From Actinernus sp. WN-2022 (taxonomy: Eukaryota > Cnidaria > Anthozoa > Actiniaria > Actinernidae), in assembly GCA_030867875.1 (NCBI GenBank), contig JAOWCC010000445.1, forward strand, positions 80,388-144,387: 64,000 nucleotides of DNA. The letters are read 5' to 3'. The notes under the pieces are model-generated. The model had not been told where the DNA came from and ran no database searches. It worked only from the letters and a program-made list of their open reading frames with translations. This document shows, one piece after another, positions 10,990 through 22,784 of this stretch. Every line of letters begins with the position of its first letter. Position 1 is the first letter of the stretch. A program made the position numbers and the translations under genes.

Positions 10990-11353
10990 CGCCATAATAA
11001 TAATAGACTTTATTAACAATACTTAAAGCATACGTTTAAGTTTACAAATGAGAAATTGAGGAATCTACTTACAATTCAATTCTGATAAATAATAATAAAT
11101 ATTTATAATACAATAAAAGATACTACTATATAATTATATAAAACTAATTAAAGAGGCATCTATTTACAAATATCCTCTTAAAACGATCAGTTCGTACTAG
11201 AGGGAGAGCAAATTCGTGGCTACGCTCGCGGAGCTCCCTCGTTCGTTTAGGAGGCAAACCTGGCAATGTGTTTGAACGTTTGGGACTGGTGCCTAACCAA
11301 TTCTTTTTGAAGGGTGGGAGAAGGAATGCACTCAGCCAAACGGTAACAAACAT
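10990..11353 (-). mobile_element. 5'-truncated LINE tail (CR1/L2-like)
   Basis: On the minus strand 11353-11144 encodes a peptide ending ALPLVRTDRFKRIFVNRCLF, which resembles the extreme C-terminus of CR1/L2-type reverse-transcriptase proteins in cnidarian genomes. After the stop, an AT-rich 3' tail ends at about 10990 in a short (TTA)n run next to AAAGTCTATTATTATTA on that strand. This layout fits a severely 5'-truncated LINE. Family assignment rests on recall of the C-terminal pattern. Confidence 0.6.
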
Positions 11354-11664
11354 AGATCAGAAGTCCAAGGACTACGGTAAATCTGATACAATATTTCGGC
11401 TGGCCAAACCAGCCTTCTTCGAGTACTAGATATTTTCATGATTGTTTTGCCGACAAATGATAAAACAATGTGGAGAATGTCGGCAATACCGGAAAGGAGT
11501 GGAAATGGGAAGTGACGTGGGTATATAATTATAAGTTATACCATGACAAGAGGGAAATTAGTGATTAAATTTTGCCGCAAGCCTCGGGACAATTTGTGGA
11601 AGCGGCGGAAGGACTTTTACGAACTCTCCCGAGCCTTAGGGGAATTGAACAGATTTCTAATGGT
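11354..11664. other. Unassigned stretch
   Basis: No supported gene. A short open frame begins at 11543 and runs into the palindromic element at 11665; it has no recognisable domain. Confidence 0.25.
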
Positions 11665-11751
11665 ATTCTTGGGTCGCAATCAATCCCTGGAGATTCAAAT
11701 GATGTTGGAGGACGGAACAAAAGACACTATTGAGGAATCTTTTGTTAATGT

Positions 11752-11782
<31 letters not shown>

Positions 11783-11794
11783 CAACCCAAGAAT
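11665..11794. mobile_element. Palindromic MITE, about 130 bp
   Basis: ATTCTTGGGTCGCA (11665-11678) is mirrored by TGCAACCCAAGAAT (11781-11794). Further in, ATGTTGGAGGA is paired with TCCTCCAACAT, and AACAAAAGA with TCTTTTGTT. The nearly full-length hairpin is typical of a MITE. TGACGTCA lies inside at 11771-11778. The target duplication is not clear. Confidence 0.6.
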
Positions 11795-14306
11795 AAGTTT
11801 GTAATGTGATCGCCGAGGAAGAAAATCTTTTACAAGTACATGTTGGCTGACTGACGTCACAGAACAATAAGCCGATCAGCGACACTTTGTAGGAGGTACT
11901 TGTATTTTACTAAACGACTGAGGATCTCCCAGGGTTCCCTTGTTCCCAACGAAAATTACTTTTTGTTCCCTTGTTCCCAATTTTTTTTCCAGGGAAACAG
12001 TCAATTTTTCCACTTAGAAAAATGGAAATTGTTGCCTTGTTCCCTAAAACCTCTATTCATGTTCCCTTGTTCCCCGATATATTTTTAGTTTGTTCAAGCA
12101 GAGTTGTATTAATATTCGTTTGAAATAGGTGATCCCACATGGATTACGTTGAGGGTTATGATGAAGACATTTGGGTTAAATTTTTCGCCCAGCAAGAGTT
12201 GACGTTTTGACCCTCTCATGTCCAACCTGCAATGTCGTCTATTTTTTGCGCCGGGAAATTTAGTACGACATGACAATGCAGATTTATTGTCTACTAAATT
12301 TTCCGAGAGGAAACACTGTTGCGTAAATATCTGTGAACTTCAGTGTTTTCCGAAATGTTTTCTCGTTTGCACGCTCGAAACCTCCCGAGAAGTAAATTTT
12401 GCTTCCGCAACAAATATTTCTCCGTTTGCCCGCCGAAACAACGTTGACTTGATCCCAGAAAACAATTTTCTTGCCTCCCGCTCGTTTGCTCACCCAAGAA
12501 ACATTATCAGCAACGGTGTTGCGTTTGCGCAGGCCTTAGGACCAAGCCAGATCATTTAACCCAATAATAAATACTGTATCCGGCCAACCTACTGCAGGCC
12601 ACCAAGCCAGATCATTTAACCCAATAATAAATCAGTACTCTATCCGGCCAACCTACAAGTCATACAAGTCCGTTTCAGAGTGGTGTCCGTCTTAGAGAGG
12701 TGTCCGTCTGTGGAGGTGAATCCATAAGGTTTTTAGTGTTACAAGTTAATGTGTGAGGAAGTAGTTACCAGGTCTCCATGATTAAGTACGGTCTACTTTC
12801 AACCAAAGGAAGCCCAAATCTTTTATTCGTTTTTTTCCTTCTGGGTTTTCTTTATGTCTGCGGAGGAGGCTAGTGTTAACAGTACCCATGATGCAAATCG
12901 GTATATGTGAAGGATACACTATGATTACGTTACGTTTAACTGTATCCATGTTTGTCAGATTATCACGGATCGATCATGATGCTAAATAGAACATGTGAGT
13001 TGCCTTGGACACAATCTAAAAGTGTAGCAGATGAAACGCTTTCAGTGCTGCTTCTCTACGGTATAGCTATGTCACTTGTCAAAGCTTTCCTTTGGCATGC
13101 TCTGTGATCACTGTGATGCGTTTTAATTTATATGACCGACTGAAATATCTGGTACTTCAATCGTACTGGAAATGTATTATTTTACTCTAAATTTTGGCCT
13201 ATCTAGAGAAAATATATTTATCGGCAAATTTGAAATTACCAATGCAAATACGTAGATAACAACTTCGCGTATAGAAAGCCCCAGCTGAATTGTCAATACC
13301 GGCCTACGGTTCGTGGTTTCGAGAGGTCACGTTACAACTTGAAATCTCATTTGCTGAGGGTGAAGGGGATTCCCCTAATTACTAAGCAAGATACCCTACA
13401 TGTTGTTTTCGTTTTCGAATGGAGGCGAATATTTTGGTGGTTACATCAGATTCCTAATCAAGGATCTGTTCATCTCTGGTATTGTCGTCTGAATGACAGC
13501 AAATCCAGAATAACCGAGTCCAAATGTGAGTAAACCTTAGCTTATCAAAAGTTATTCACCTCAAACTAGTCAAAGGCTTCACTGACTTACGTCAACCCAC
13601 ATCCGCCCTCGATAAACATGAACTAGTATAGCGCACGAAACTACAAGTCTGTTTTAATGAAGTAAAAATGCCACAAATGTTAAGATAAAGTGTGACCTAA
13701 ACTTAAATAGCCGAATTTTTTGCTGGTAAAAGATCAGATAAATCGACACAAACGAAAAATCATGCTGAAGCACTACGTCTCAAATTACGCATTTTAGTGA
13801 TATTCAAGACTCTGAACATTCTGGTCATTCTTGATATAAAGCAAGATGTTAAAATCTTTAAAATAAGTAATATAAGCAATAAGAGTGTGAGTAAAACGAA
13901 CACTTCGCAATTATATTCAAAGGGTTGGGCTCAGTAAAAAGCATATTTATGAAAAACATTAATTATAAACTGAAATTATAAAGTTTGTAGTCACATGATA
14001 CTTGCCGATGATAACGCAAGTCAATCAATAAACCAAGCAACGAGGACGAGTTGTGACGACTCTTTTAAGTTTAAATCATTTTTTTATAACTGCATGTGAA
14101 AATGCAGCACACATTTCGTACGTCGCGCCGCCGTTGTCGTTGCTGAAAGTTAAATCTCTTTATACTACTTGTAACTTTACCTGGCAGCATCGATGCAAGA
14201 AACTCACTTCACAAGATGGTAGGCACTCTTGAACCATTTGATATCTCGACACCAGAAGAATGGACGATTAATTCGACTGTTCCACTTCTGAACTACACGG
14301 TACCCT
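11795..14306. other. 2.5-kb stretch with small repeats, no supported gene
   Basis: Loose repeats of GTTCCCTTGTTCCC occur over about 11934-12075. A two-copy tandem duplication of about 60 bp (ACCAAGCCAGATCATTTAACC) covers 12541-12656. Both-strand open frames at 12218-12559 look coincidental because codon content is not protein-like and no start context or splice sites agree. TGACGTCA occurs at 11852-11859. Confidence 0.35.
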
Positions 14307-14315
14307 GATGCTCTA

Positions 14316-16917
14316 TAGCCTCCGATGCAGACGTCTATGGAAAGCCATTTGGTGCAAAATTCAAGGTGCTCAACTTCTACCACATTCAACAAATTTCGTT
14401 CAAGCTCAAGTATTTTTTCCACTCAGATTCAGCAACACTGTTTTCAAGATCAAGGCTATCACAGTATCACATTCAACATCCAAAACTCATTCAAGGTCAA
14501 GCTAGTATGTTCGGCTCACATTCAATAAATTATTTTCACGCTCACAGAAAAATACGTTCAAGGTCAAACAAAAAAAATGTTGCACATGTTCTAGGCAGGA
14601 AAACACGATCAACAAACTCAAAAATACTGTCAACAAACCGCGGGACGTTGTCAACAAAAACACGCTCGTTTCCAGGCTTTCTCCTCATTGCCTCGATCTG
14701 GTGTTGAGCACGCGGTTTTGTCAAAATGGAGGCCGAAGGTGGATCGAGTGCCATCCGAATGAAGCTTCTTTAGCCGGATGACAGAATTCGAAGATGCATC
14801 CGCGAAGAGTTGAACTCTGGATCCGCTCGAAACTCTTCACAGGCATTGGTTGGCCGAACAAGAGATTTAATCTGTTCGTTGGCTTCGTTTGCATCGCGAC
14901 AACTCCAGATTAGGTCGGGTTTTAATACATGTACATGTAATATAGTCCTAAGACTAGGTCAGAATTATATGTAGTATATAATGTAAAATATGCTACATGT
15001 TGAAACAATTACTGTATTATATTAAATTATTAGAATACGACATTATAGTTGGGTCTGGATAAGGTACAGGTTGAATTTTGTTTTGAACTGAAAGAGATTT
15101 AAACTCAGTTTTGAGTTCAGTAGGGATAGTTTGCCAAATTTTAGATAAAGAAAATTTAAATGTATAGATAAGCCATAGTTAGTTCTTACATTGGGTCGAT
15201 ACGGATTTTTATTTTTTGCATACCTGGTATTGTAAGTATGTATTTCAGATACCAGTGTAACATATTGGATGAAAATACTTTGAGCATTGGAAAAAGAAAA
15301 GTTCCCTTGCCCAAGAAATCTGTGAAAACCAGCAAGCAGATCATTCCAAAGACTTAGATAACTTCCTTGAGGATGAAGAAATCAGCGAAGATCATGAATA
15401 TGTACTCAAATATGACATGGTTCTGCTAAAGGGAGAATTCGATTTGGAAAATGGCGCGGATGAATCGGCCATAAGATCAGAGTTGAAAACAGTTTCCCAA
15501 AAGAAGTTCCCTCTTATCAGAGAAACAAATTTTATTTCATCTAATTGTCCACCTTGAAACTAATAGCATCTCGGAAATATGGGTCCACGTGAATCCAAAT
15601 GACCTCAACTGCACTAAGGTGTCTTCACTAATGTCAAACTTTAAATAGCCACTTGTGTACACTGAGAAGAGGACTGCGTAGTCTTGGACTTCCAGTCCAA
15701 GAGCAATAGTCGGATATTTCGTAACAGTTATTCTAGAAATTCAGAGCATTGGAGATTTCTTGCAGAGGATAAGACTTGCTGAAGGGGAGCAACAACAGAT
15801 TCAAGTCTGATAACAACATTCTCTCGAGCAGATAAATCAGATGTATGAAAATACCTTTCATAATCGTTTAATACTTCAATGATTGACTCAAAATCCTCCA
15901 AACGTTTGTTGACTGATCACCATCATGGTTCGATTCAGGCGCCATATTGATTTCGGTGCACACCAGATTGAGGCAATGAGGAGAAAGCCTGGAAACGAGC
16001 GTGTTTTTGTTGACAACGTCCCGCGGTTTGTTGACAGTATTTTTGAGTTTGTTGATCGTGTTTTCCTGCCTAGAACATGTGCAACATTTTTTTTGTTTGA
16101 CCTTGAACGTATTTTTCTGTGAGCGTGAAAATAATTTATTGAATGTGAGCCGAACATACTAGCTTGACCTTGAATGAGTTTTGGATGTTGAATGTGATGC
16201 TGTGATAGCCTTGATCTTGAAACAGTGTTGCTGAATCTGAGTGGAAAAAATACTTGAGCTTGAACGAAATTTGTTGAATGTGGTAGAAGTTGAGCACCTT
16301 GAATTTTGCACCAAATGGCTTTCCATAGTCGTCTTGTGTGGTTCGTTTCCCTCCCTCCCACACCAACGTCTGCGAACTCGAGCCACATTTTGTGTTCCGT
16401 GACTTACGGATTGTTTATTTTGCCCAATCAAATTGCTTGTTAGGTTTTCTCCTTAGCCCAAACATTAATTAATTACTTCGTAGACCGTGGGAACACAAAC
16501 ACTTGATTGGCTGATTTGTTTTACTTCCATTCTGCACGTGCAGCACGTGCCAGTCTCCTCTCAGTCGCCTAGGTTGCCAAGGACTCGTTGCCAAGTGGTG
16601 AAAAAAACACGATATTTCAGTGCATCAAATCTGGACTTTTGACAATGGATTTCGAATATCTCCAAAAGAAAGATCTTCACGTCTTTCCTGTCGCCATAAA
16701 AAAAACTTGCTTTGGTGGCAAGAATACTCAATTCAGAGACTGCATGTGAAGGTTTGCAGGGAATTCTATTCATATCGAAGTTCTGTGCATTTTAATGAGC
16801 TCCCGGAAAATAGGAGCTCCTCTCTGATTGGCTGAACAAAAAACCCGGCTTGAGTTCGCAGACGTTGGTGTGGGAGGGAGGGAAACGAACCACACAAGAC
16901 GTCTGCATCGGAGGCTA
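14316..16917. mobile_element. MULE-like inverted-repeat transposon with 9-bp target duplication, interrupted
   Basis: The two ends are mirror images (TAGCCTCCGATGCAGACG from 14316; its complement ends at 16917). They are flanked by identical 9-bp sequences GATGCTCTA at 14307-14315 and 16918-16926. A 9-bp duplication is characteristic of Mutator-like elements. The full terminal repeat is about 70 bp, as shown by a second copy at 16327-16382 mirrored by 16849-16905. At the left end only the first 21 bp remain before foreign sequence (14337-16326). Removing that insert leaves a non-autonomous element of about 610 bp. No transposase is encoded. Confidence 0.8.
14337..16326. mobile_element. Fold-back element (370-bp arms) inserted in the MULE-like terminus
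   Basis: The arms 14337-14706 and 15960-16326 are inverted copies differing at only a few positions. They start TATGGAAAGCCATTTGG and run through degenerate direct repeats of TTCAAGGTCAA. The approx. 1.25-kb spacer (14707-15959) has no supported gene. The element interrupts the host terminal repeat right after GACGTC, with GTCGTC on the far side, so a roughly 5-6-bp target duplication with one mismatch is possible. Open frames in the arms (113 and 166 codons) are side effects of the repeat and have no recognisable domain. Confidence 0.75.
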
Positions 16918-16926
16918 GATGCTCTA

Positions 16927-17636
16927 GGTGTCATTCCTAAATTTTAATTACGACGAGTTTTAAATGAATGAAAGGTCGATACCTACTTTGTATTCGATGT
17001 TAGAAGATGTACCCTCGGTCGCGGAAGGCCAGAGACGGTGAACTTTGGTAAATTTATATCGATAGCATGAATTACAAAACGCCCATTTGGTCGGGGCCGT
17101 CACGTGATCGATAATGACAGCTGCATGTCACACTAAGATCTGACATCCAAAGTTTTCACAGAGAGGGGCGGAGTCAATTGAACAATGAGCGTTGCCGCCG
17201 CCGCATGTATGCTACTTCAGCCGTCTCCTCTGGTTCGCATTCGACGATAATACCGTCAGTGATGTCAAATTAGATCAAAATTTTAATTTATGCAAATAAC
17301 TGCCATGGCGGCTAGCAAAGAGTTGGATCAAGAAAACAAAGCGCTTGCCTTAAGAAATTATTTGCGATTATGTCAAAATTAAGGCCCTACTTATCTGCAG
17401 CCATTTGCTTCTCAAGTTGTGAAAACCTTTTTCAAGCAACAAATCGTCAAGTATTGGAGTTATCTTTGCTCGATTTGCCGTTCGGTTGCAGACAGGGAGA
17501 AAAGACTATTTTACGGGAAAGAACAGTTCCTTGAAGAGAGTAGCGACAGTCTTTACCACTGCGAGTGTGAACAAATAATCGATTATCAAGAACCCCGCGG
17601 ACGCGACGCGATAAAATGTACATGTTTAGGGACAAG
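16927..17636 (+). other. Stretch with two ATG-GCG exon-like starts, function unknown
   Basis: At 17308 an ATGGCGGCTAGC opens a 25-codon frame that stops in TCAAAATTAA. From 17419 an open frame rich in Cys (CSIC, CECE, CTC) continues into the next element, with a textbook donor-like GAG/GTAAGT at about 17683. I do not recognise either peptide. They could be exons of a gene disrupted by, or belonging to, the transposon that starts near 17640. Confidence 0.25.
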
Positions 17637-17639
17637 AGT

Positions 17640-18795
17640 CCATTACCAACGTCGCAGGGGGTGCTGGTGGTTTTATGGGGGAGGTAAGTTTTTTGAACTT
17701 GAAAAATTTATGAGGGTAAATTTTAAAATTTTAAAGAAATAGAGGGGGTAACATTTTATAGAGAAGATTTTAGAAAAGAAGGACGAAGAACGTCCCACAG
17801 GAACTCCGATCGAGTAACAACGATTTAACCGGAGGAGTACTGGACATGAGCATGGCAATAAACGGCCAGCGGTAATAATTATCAGCGATACCAGTTCTGG
17901 ATACCATGCAGAGGTTGGGTTCTTTTAGGCGCGAAGGAGCGAATGTCGTCGCTTCGCTCCTCGATGGTGGCGCTTCAAGCCTTTCGCGTTAGAGAGGGCA
18001 GTAGAACCTCGCTTTTCGCGTTAGAGAGGGCAGTAGAACCTCTGGCATCCAGGATACGCCTCTTCTGGTTGAAAATGACAATATTCAAGGTATGGAATAT
18101 ACTCCGGAGTTCAAGGAAAGCTGTGAAAGCGAACTCCTTTGGAGAATAATCATCTTTGAGTACAACAAAGCTTCTTAATATGTGTAACTAACAACATTCA
18201 GGCCGTAGTAAGGGTCCAGGAGTTTGTCCCTGAAAGCGTGTCTGTCTGGGAAAAATATGAAAAAAGACGAGTAGATTTTATAGGATTCGTTAAATAATAA
18301 ATAGCCTTTTCCGTGCATTAAGCTTTCTTGAACAGTCCACAAGCTCCTGGCCACGTTTCCCTTCTGATACCTTTGTTGATTCATTGCTGGACCATACAAT
18401 CCAGCCTATGAAGGACATCAGGTCCATTGAGCACTTGCAAAGAAGATCTAATATATTTTCCTTTCAAAGATTCTTTTCTGATCTCCGACCTTTTGTCCTG
18501 CAAGTTTACTGCTAGTGCTAGTTCATCTGTCTTAAGCTCTGCTATCTTTGCTACCTGCTTAGCCGCCATTTTGAAACAAATGTAACTTGGCGATTATTTG
18601 GAACCGTTTCGAATTGGTGACTAAATTATAGTTTTAAAGGGAGGGGGCAAAAATTTGAAACGTTTTTTTAAAAGGGGGTCTTAATTTAAGAAAAAATCAA
18701 GAGATGGGGGTAGATTTTTTATCCAGAATGTTTTTCCAAAAACCACCGCCCCCCCCCCCCCCCCCCCCCTCCCCCTTAGCGACGTAATAAACGAA
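17640..18795. mobile_element. G-rich inverted-repeat element with homopolymer C tract
   Basis: Left end ACGTCGCAGGGGG...TGGTGGTTTT (about 17646-17680) is mirrored at the right end by AAAACCACCGCC(C)n...TTAGCGACGT (about 18740-18787). The inner flanks (ATTTTAAAATT / AAGGGGG tracts) are also partly paired. The right end includes a run of about 22 C at 18753-18775. On the minus strand an ATG at 18569 opens 62 codons (MAAKQVAKIAELK...) of unknown identity. A 33-bp duplication around TTCGCGTTAGAGAGGGC lies at 17985-18045. Boundaries are approximate. Confidence 0.45.
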
Positions 18796-19124
18796 CAGTC
18801 CCTTACTAGCCTGCGTCACATCCGAACTGAACCCTGACCAGGCTAATGTTTACAGGACAGTCGGCCGGTTATTTTGCAGGACACTTTCAATCCATTTCCA
18901 GATGGTTTCCTTACGAGTTCAAGGTATTGGCCAAAGACAAGCACTCCATTGAAACTGAACGATCAACAGTGAATCCTGCCGTGTACTTATGATAATTATG
19001 CGAAATTATAAAATATGAACCAATCAATATCACTACCGCGATTTTGGGGGTAGTGACGTCACTGGACGGCATTATCGTCGAATGAATTCAGATGCTCGGG
19101 AGGAACGAACCAGAGGGAGTCTGC
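18796..19124. other. Short unassigned stretch
   Basis: No gene is seen. TGACGTCA occurs at 19054-19061 in the context TAGTGACGTCACTG, a longer palindrome. Confidence 0.3.
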
Positions 19125-19764
19125 CTTTTGGTCGAGGGTCGAGGTAGTATGTCGAGGGTCGAGGGTCCTTTTTTCCCTCAAAATGTTTTCCCTAATATTA
19201 CGAGGGCAATAAAAATTACTAGAAATGTATTTTCACATTAATACAGTCAAGAGAACTTTGTAGTCTGTAGTTTATCAAACACGGCTTTTTGTAAGTTGCA
19301 TACGGTTTCAATTTTCAAGTTGCGGTATGAAGCTTCCTTTGCTAGCTTACTCATGATTATTTAATTTTAGCGTCAACAATTTAGTATCATTACAGGAGAA
19401 AACTGAAAGCTTGCTTACTTGCTTGATTGTTCTAAATATGAAATTCCAATGCTGAATCCCGAAGGGGGGAAAAGGGGGAGGAACATTCCCTTTAATAGTG
19501 CGGCTTTGTCAGCAGTAGAGCTGCGTGTCACGCTAATAAAAAATGAAGACTTTGCGAAATCAAACTCAGTTACTGTGCCGACCGTGCATCTTATTTCAAC
19601 GGTCCGCCTTAATTGAGTCTTAATTACTCGGGCTGCCTGTGGCAGCACCGAGTCTTAATCTGCAGGCCCTATTTTTTTTGTTCCGTGCAGCAAAATTTCT
19701 GCGCATGCGTTAAATTATGCATTAATTGACCTCGTGGCGCTGATAGATTTCGCCATCGGACGGC

Positions 19765-20424
19765 ATTCTTGTTTGAGGTACGTTTCGTAGGTTTTATGCC
19801 ACATTTCAACTCTCAAGGTAAACTTAAACAAGAATCCTCTCATGGCCGAGGTTTTGGTTCGAGAAATTAAAGGCTTTCAACAGTTCCCTTTATAGTTCTG
19901 TAATATAATGAGCAGACTGCAGTTTTGGGAAGGAGGATAAAAGCTTTTAAATATAGATAACCAACAGGCATTTCAGTTAATAAATACCAATATGGACGCG
20001 ATCAGCGAGCTGCGATAAAGAGCCGAAGGGTAGAAATAACAGTAGAGAAATATAGTGATAGCTCCATCATAGGTGGACAGGATACAACTTATAATATGGG
20101 ACAAATATAAACATACATTTGAGACACCCATCTATTAGTACTCTGAACCTGCAGAACAGCAGACTAAATTGTAAGCGTGCGTTACATGAATAAATAGAGG
20201 TCAACTTCTTTAATTTACATACACGAGAAAAACAAAAATATTAAATTACATATATATACTAGGAGAGCAGAGAATGAATGTCACCGCGCTACCGGCCACT
20301 CCTAAAGACTGCTAAATTCAGCTAATAATTCTTCCCTTCGGTTATTACTAAGAGGATTTCAAATGAAAGTGTATTTCATCTTCAATCTCATGTGGCCCGA
20401 GTGAAAGCCCAGATGGGTTCTTGT
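19765..20424 (+). repeat. Internal direct repeat, copy 1
   Basis: The block from CTTGTTTGAGGTACGTTTCG to CCCAGATGGG is collinear with 20698-20738 plus 21165-22048. Divergence is low, so the internal duplication is relatively recent. Copy 2 has two extra pieces absent here. Confidence 0.8.
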
Positions 20425-20562
20425 TTTTTTTTTTTGTTCCGTGCAGCAAAATTTCTGCGCATGCGTTAAATTTCAAGTTCACACCAATCAGATTGCACTG
20501 AGCTGGTCACGCAACAGTCGCCAGGTTAATTTATTTACATAATTTAATACAGTAAAATCAAG

Positions 20563-20615
20563 ATGGTGGACCCGCGAGGAATTTTCTCTCAAATTTGGAG
20601 TCGCATCTCTCAAAT
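20563..20615 (+). other. Candidate first coding exon (unrecognised)
   Basis: ATG at 20563 has a purine at -3 and opens MVDPRGIFSQIWSRISQ, followed by AAAT/GTAAGCAG, a good donor. A CCAAT motif lies about 75 bp upstream (CACCAATCAG, near 20485). A short protein start plus donor may mark the 5' end of a gene carried by the surrounding element. No matching downstream exon was identified. Confidence 0.2.
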
Positions 20616-20721
20616 GTAAGCAGTTTAATGTTTTATTTAATTTCACTTGTGCGAAAGCCTTCCAACAGGCTCAGGATATTTCAACTGGCGCTCTGATCTT
20701 GTTTGAGGTACGTTTCGTAGG

Positions 20722-20894
20722 TTTTATGCCACATTTCATTTTACTCTCGGTCATAATACATACCAGTGCAAACACCGTGATCTGTAGGCCAACACTAAAA
20801 TAATTTAGGTTTTATGCCACATTTCATTTTACTCTCGGTCATAATACATACCAGTGCAAACACCGTGATCTGTAGGCCAACACTAAAATAATTT
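20722..20894 (+). repeat. 89-bp tandem duplication
   Basis: The segment from TTTTATGCCACATTTCATTT to ACACTAAAATAATTT occurs twice in direct succession with essentially no difference. It lies in the piece that separates the two parts of internal repeat copy 2. Confidence 0.85.
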
Positions 20895-21382
20895 TGACCG
20901 TGTTTTGGGTTGGTTTACCGATCTCGTATCGAGACCTCTGTACGTTATACTATACAGGTATACTGAATAGCTGATTTATAGCGAAATATAGCGATTTACT
21001 AGTAAATATATATATACTGTGGTTGAGCAGTTATGGTCGAAGTCTGAAGACATCTGAACTCCCGAACTGTGAGAGCCGACACTGTCGCTCGCCAACACGA
21101 AGCCAGAAATAGCCCGGAGAAATAAACACTCAGTACAGAATAATTTATGATGAGCGAAGCAATATTCAACTCTCAAGGTAAACAAGAATCCTCTCACGGT
21201 CGAGGTTTTGGTTCGAGAAATTAAAGGCTTCCAACAGTTCCCTTTATAGTTCTGTAATATAATGAGCAGACTGCAGTTTTGGGAAGGAGGGTAAAAGCTT
21301 TTAAATAGAGATAACCAACAGGCATTTCAGTTAATAATCTTTAATCCAACAATACCAATATGGACGCGATCAGCGAGCTGCC

Positions 21383-21642
21383 AAGGGCGTATCTAGCCTA
21401 TAGGCCCGTAGGCCCGGGCCTACACATTTTACAGCCTACTTGTCTTATTACAAGTTAATGTTGGGCTTGAGGAGCTGTAGAACTACACAAAACATGACCT
21501 GAAAGTGCAGCAGAAGGCATTTGCGAAAGTCTAAATCTAAAAATTTCCTGGGGAAGCATGCTCCCGGACCCCTCAAGAAGCGACCCTTACGGAGCGGTTG
21601 TTTGGGCCTACAAATTTAAAAAACCTGGCTACGCCACTGGCT
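21383..21642. mobile_element. hAT-like non-autonomous insertion, about 260 bp
   Basis: Comparison with copy 1 (uninterrupted AGCGAGCTGCGATAAAG) shows a precise insertion. It starts CAAGGGCGTATCTAGCC and ends GGCTACGCCACTG, so the ends are imperfect inverted repeats of the CAGTGGCGTAG type seen in hAT elements. GCTGC is duplicated on both sides. A 5-bp rather than 8-bp duplication fits only some hAT subgroups. No coding sequence. Confidence 0.65.
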
Positions 21643-22473
21643 GCGATAAAGAGCCGCAGGGTAGAAAGAACAGTAGAGAAATATAGTGATAGCTCCATCA
21701 TAGGTGGACAGGATACAACTTATAATATGGGACAAATATAAACATACATTTGAGACACCCATCTATTAGTACTCTGAACCTGCAGAACAGCAGACTAAAT
21801 GCGTTACATGAATAAGTAGAGGTCAACTTCTTTAATTTACATACACGAGAAAAACAAAAATATAAAATTACATATATATACTAGGGGAGCAGAGAATGAA
21901 TGTCACCGCGCTACCGGCCACTCCTAAAGACTGCTAAATTCAGCTAATAATTCTTCCCTTCGGTTATTACTAAGAGGATTTCAAATGAAAGTGTATTTCA
22001 TCTTCAATCTCATGTGGCCCGAGTGAAAGCCCAGATGGGCTCTTGTTAGCGTAAGAAAGTCAGCCGACAGGTCATTCCAAAAATTACAAACTTGTATGCA
22101 TTATTCCGTTCACTCTTCCCAAATTTTTGACAGTTTAAGTATTATTTTGTAGTTAAGTGCTCACCAGCTTCATACCGCAACTTGAAAATTGAAACCGTAT
22201 GCAACTTACAAATATTTTTAAGCTGTCAAAGCCGTGTTTGATAAACTACAGACTACAAAGTTCTCTTGACTGTAAAATTACATTTCTAGTAATTTTTATT
22301 GGCCTCGTTAATATTAGGAAAAAAAATTGAGGGAAAAAGGGACCCTCGACATACTACCTCGACCCTCGACATACTATACTCGACCCTCGACATACTACAC
22401 TCGACCCTCGACATACTACACTCGAGGATCTAGAAACCACGTCTAAAACAATCACGCGGCTTAGAAATGGCTT

Positions 22474-22711
22474 CTCACACATCATTGGATATTCATGACA
22501 CAGAGGACAATGTTGAACAAACATTACTGGTTATTGCACGTTCTGAATATAAAAGAGTAACGATGTGGTTTGAAAGGTGAACATTCCATGAAATACGTAG
22601 TGTGGAAAGACTACTGGAAAGAACACTTTCTGTACCGTAATTCGCATTTTGAAAGAACTTGCGATGGAGGGAAAAAGCTAACCCGCTGGATGTTAAGAAC
22701 TTCTCGTAAGT
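22474..22711 (+). pseudogene. Possible 5' part of the DUF3504/Crypton-type fragment
   Basis: ATGGCTTCTCACACATCATT at 22474 opens a frame that stops after about 37 codons. Another frame nearby (VWKDYWKEHF..., 22599 onward) runs open to a donor-like TCTC/GTAAGT at about 22709. The two frames together could be a decayed first exon for the recombinase-like exon at 22782-23015. The link is by position only. Confidence 0.25.
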
Positions 22712-22784
22712 ATACAGAGGTTTTATTTTAACGAGCTTTTGTTTTTATACCCGTGATAAACCTGGTTATTAATTTTGTTTTATG

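Larger units (their letters stand above)
19125..22430. mobile_element. 3.3-kb inverted-repeat DNA transposon with subterminal 18-bp repeats
   Basis: The left arm (about 19129-19345) and right arm (about 22166-22427) are inverted copies. At the outer right end the unit CGACCCTCGACATACTA repeats four times, with two mirrored units on the left. The arms end internally near GCTTCATACCGCAAC. The middle holds two direct copies of a roughly 660-bp block (19765-20424 and 20698-20738 plus 21165-22048). A clean target duplication was not found and no transposase is encoded. Confidence 0.65.

Noticed and set aside
12218..12559. 113-codon gene
   Set aside because: Long frames are open on both strands at once, with no recognisable domain, start context or splice signal.
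15888..16388. 166-codon minus-strand gene
   Set aside because: It lies wholly in the inverted arm of the fold-back element, and the same sequence in the other arm has a different open length; no domain is recognisable.
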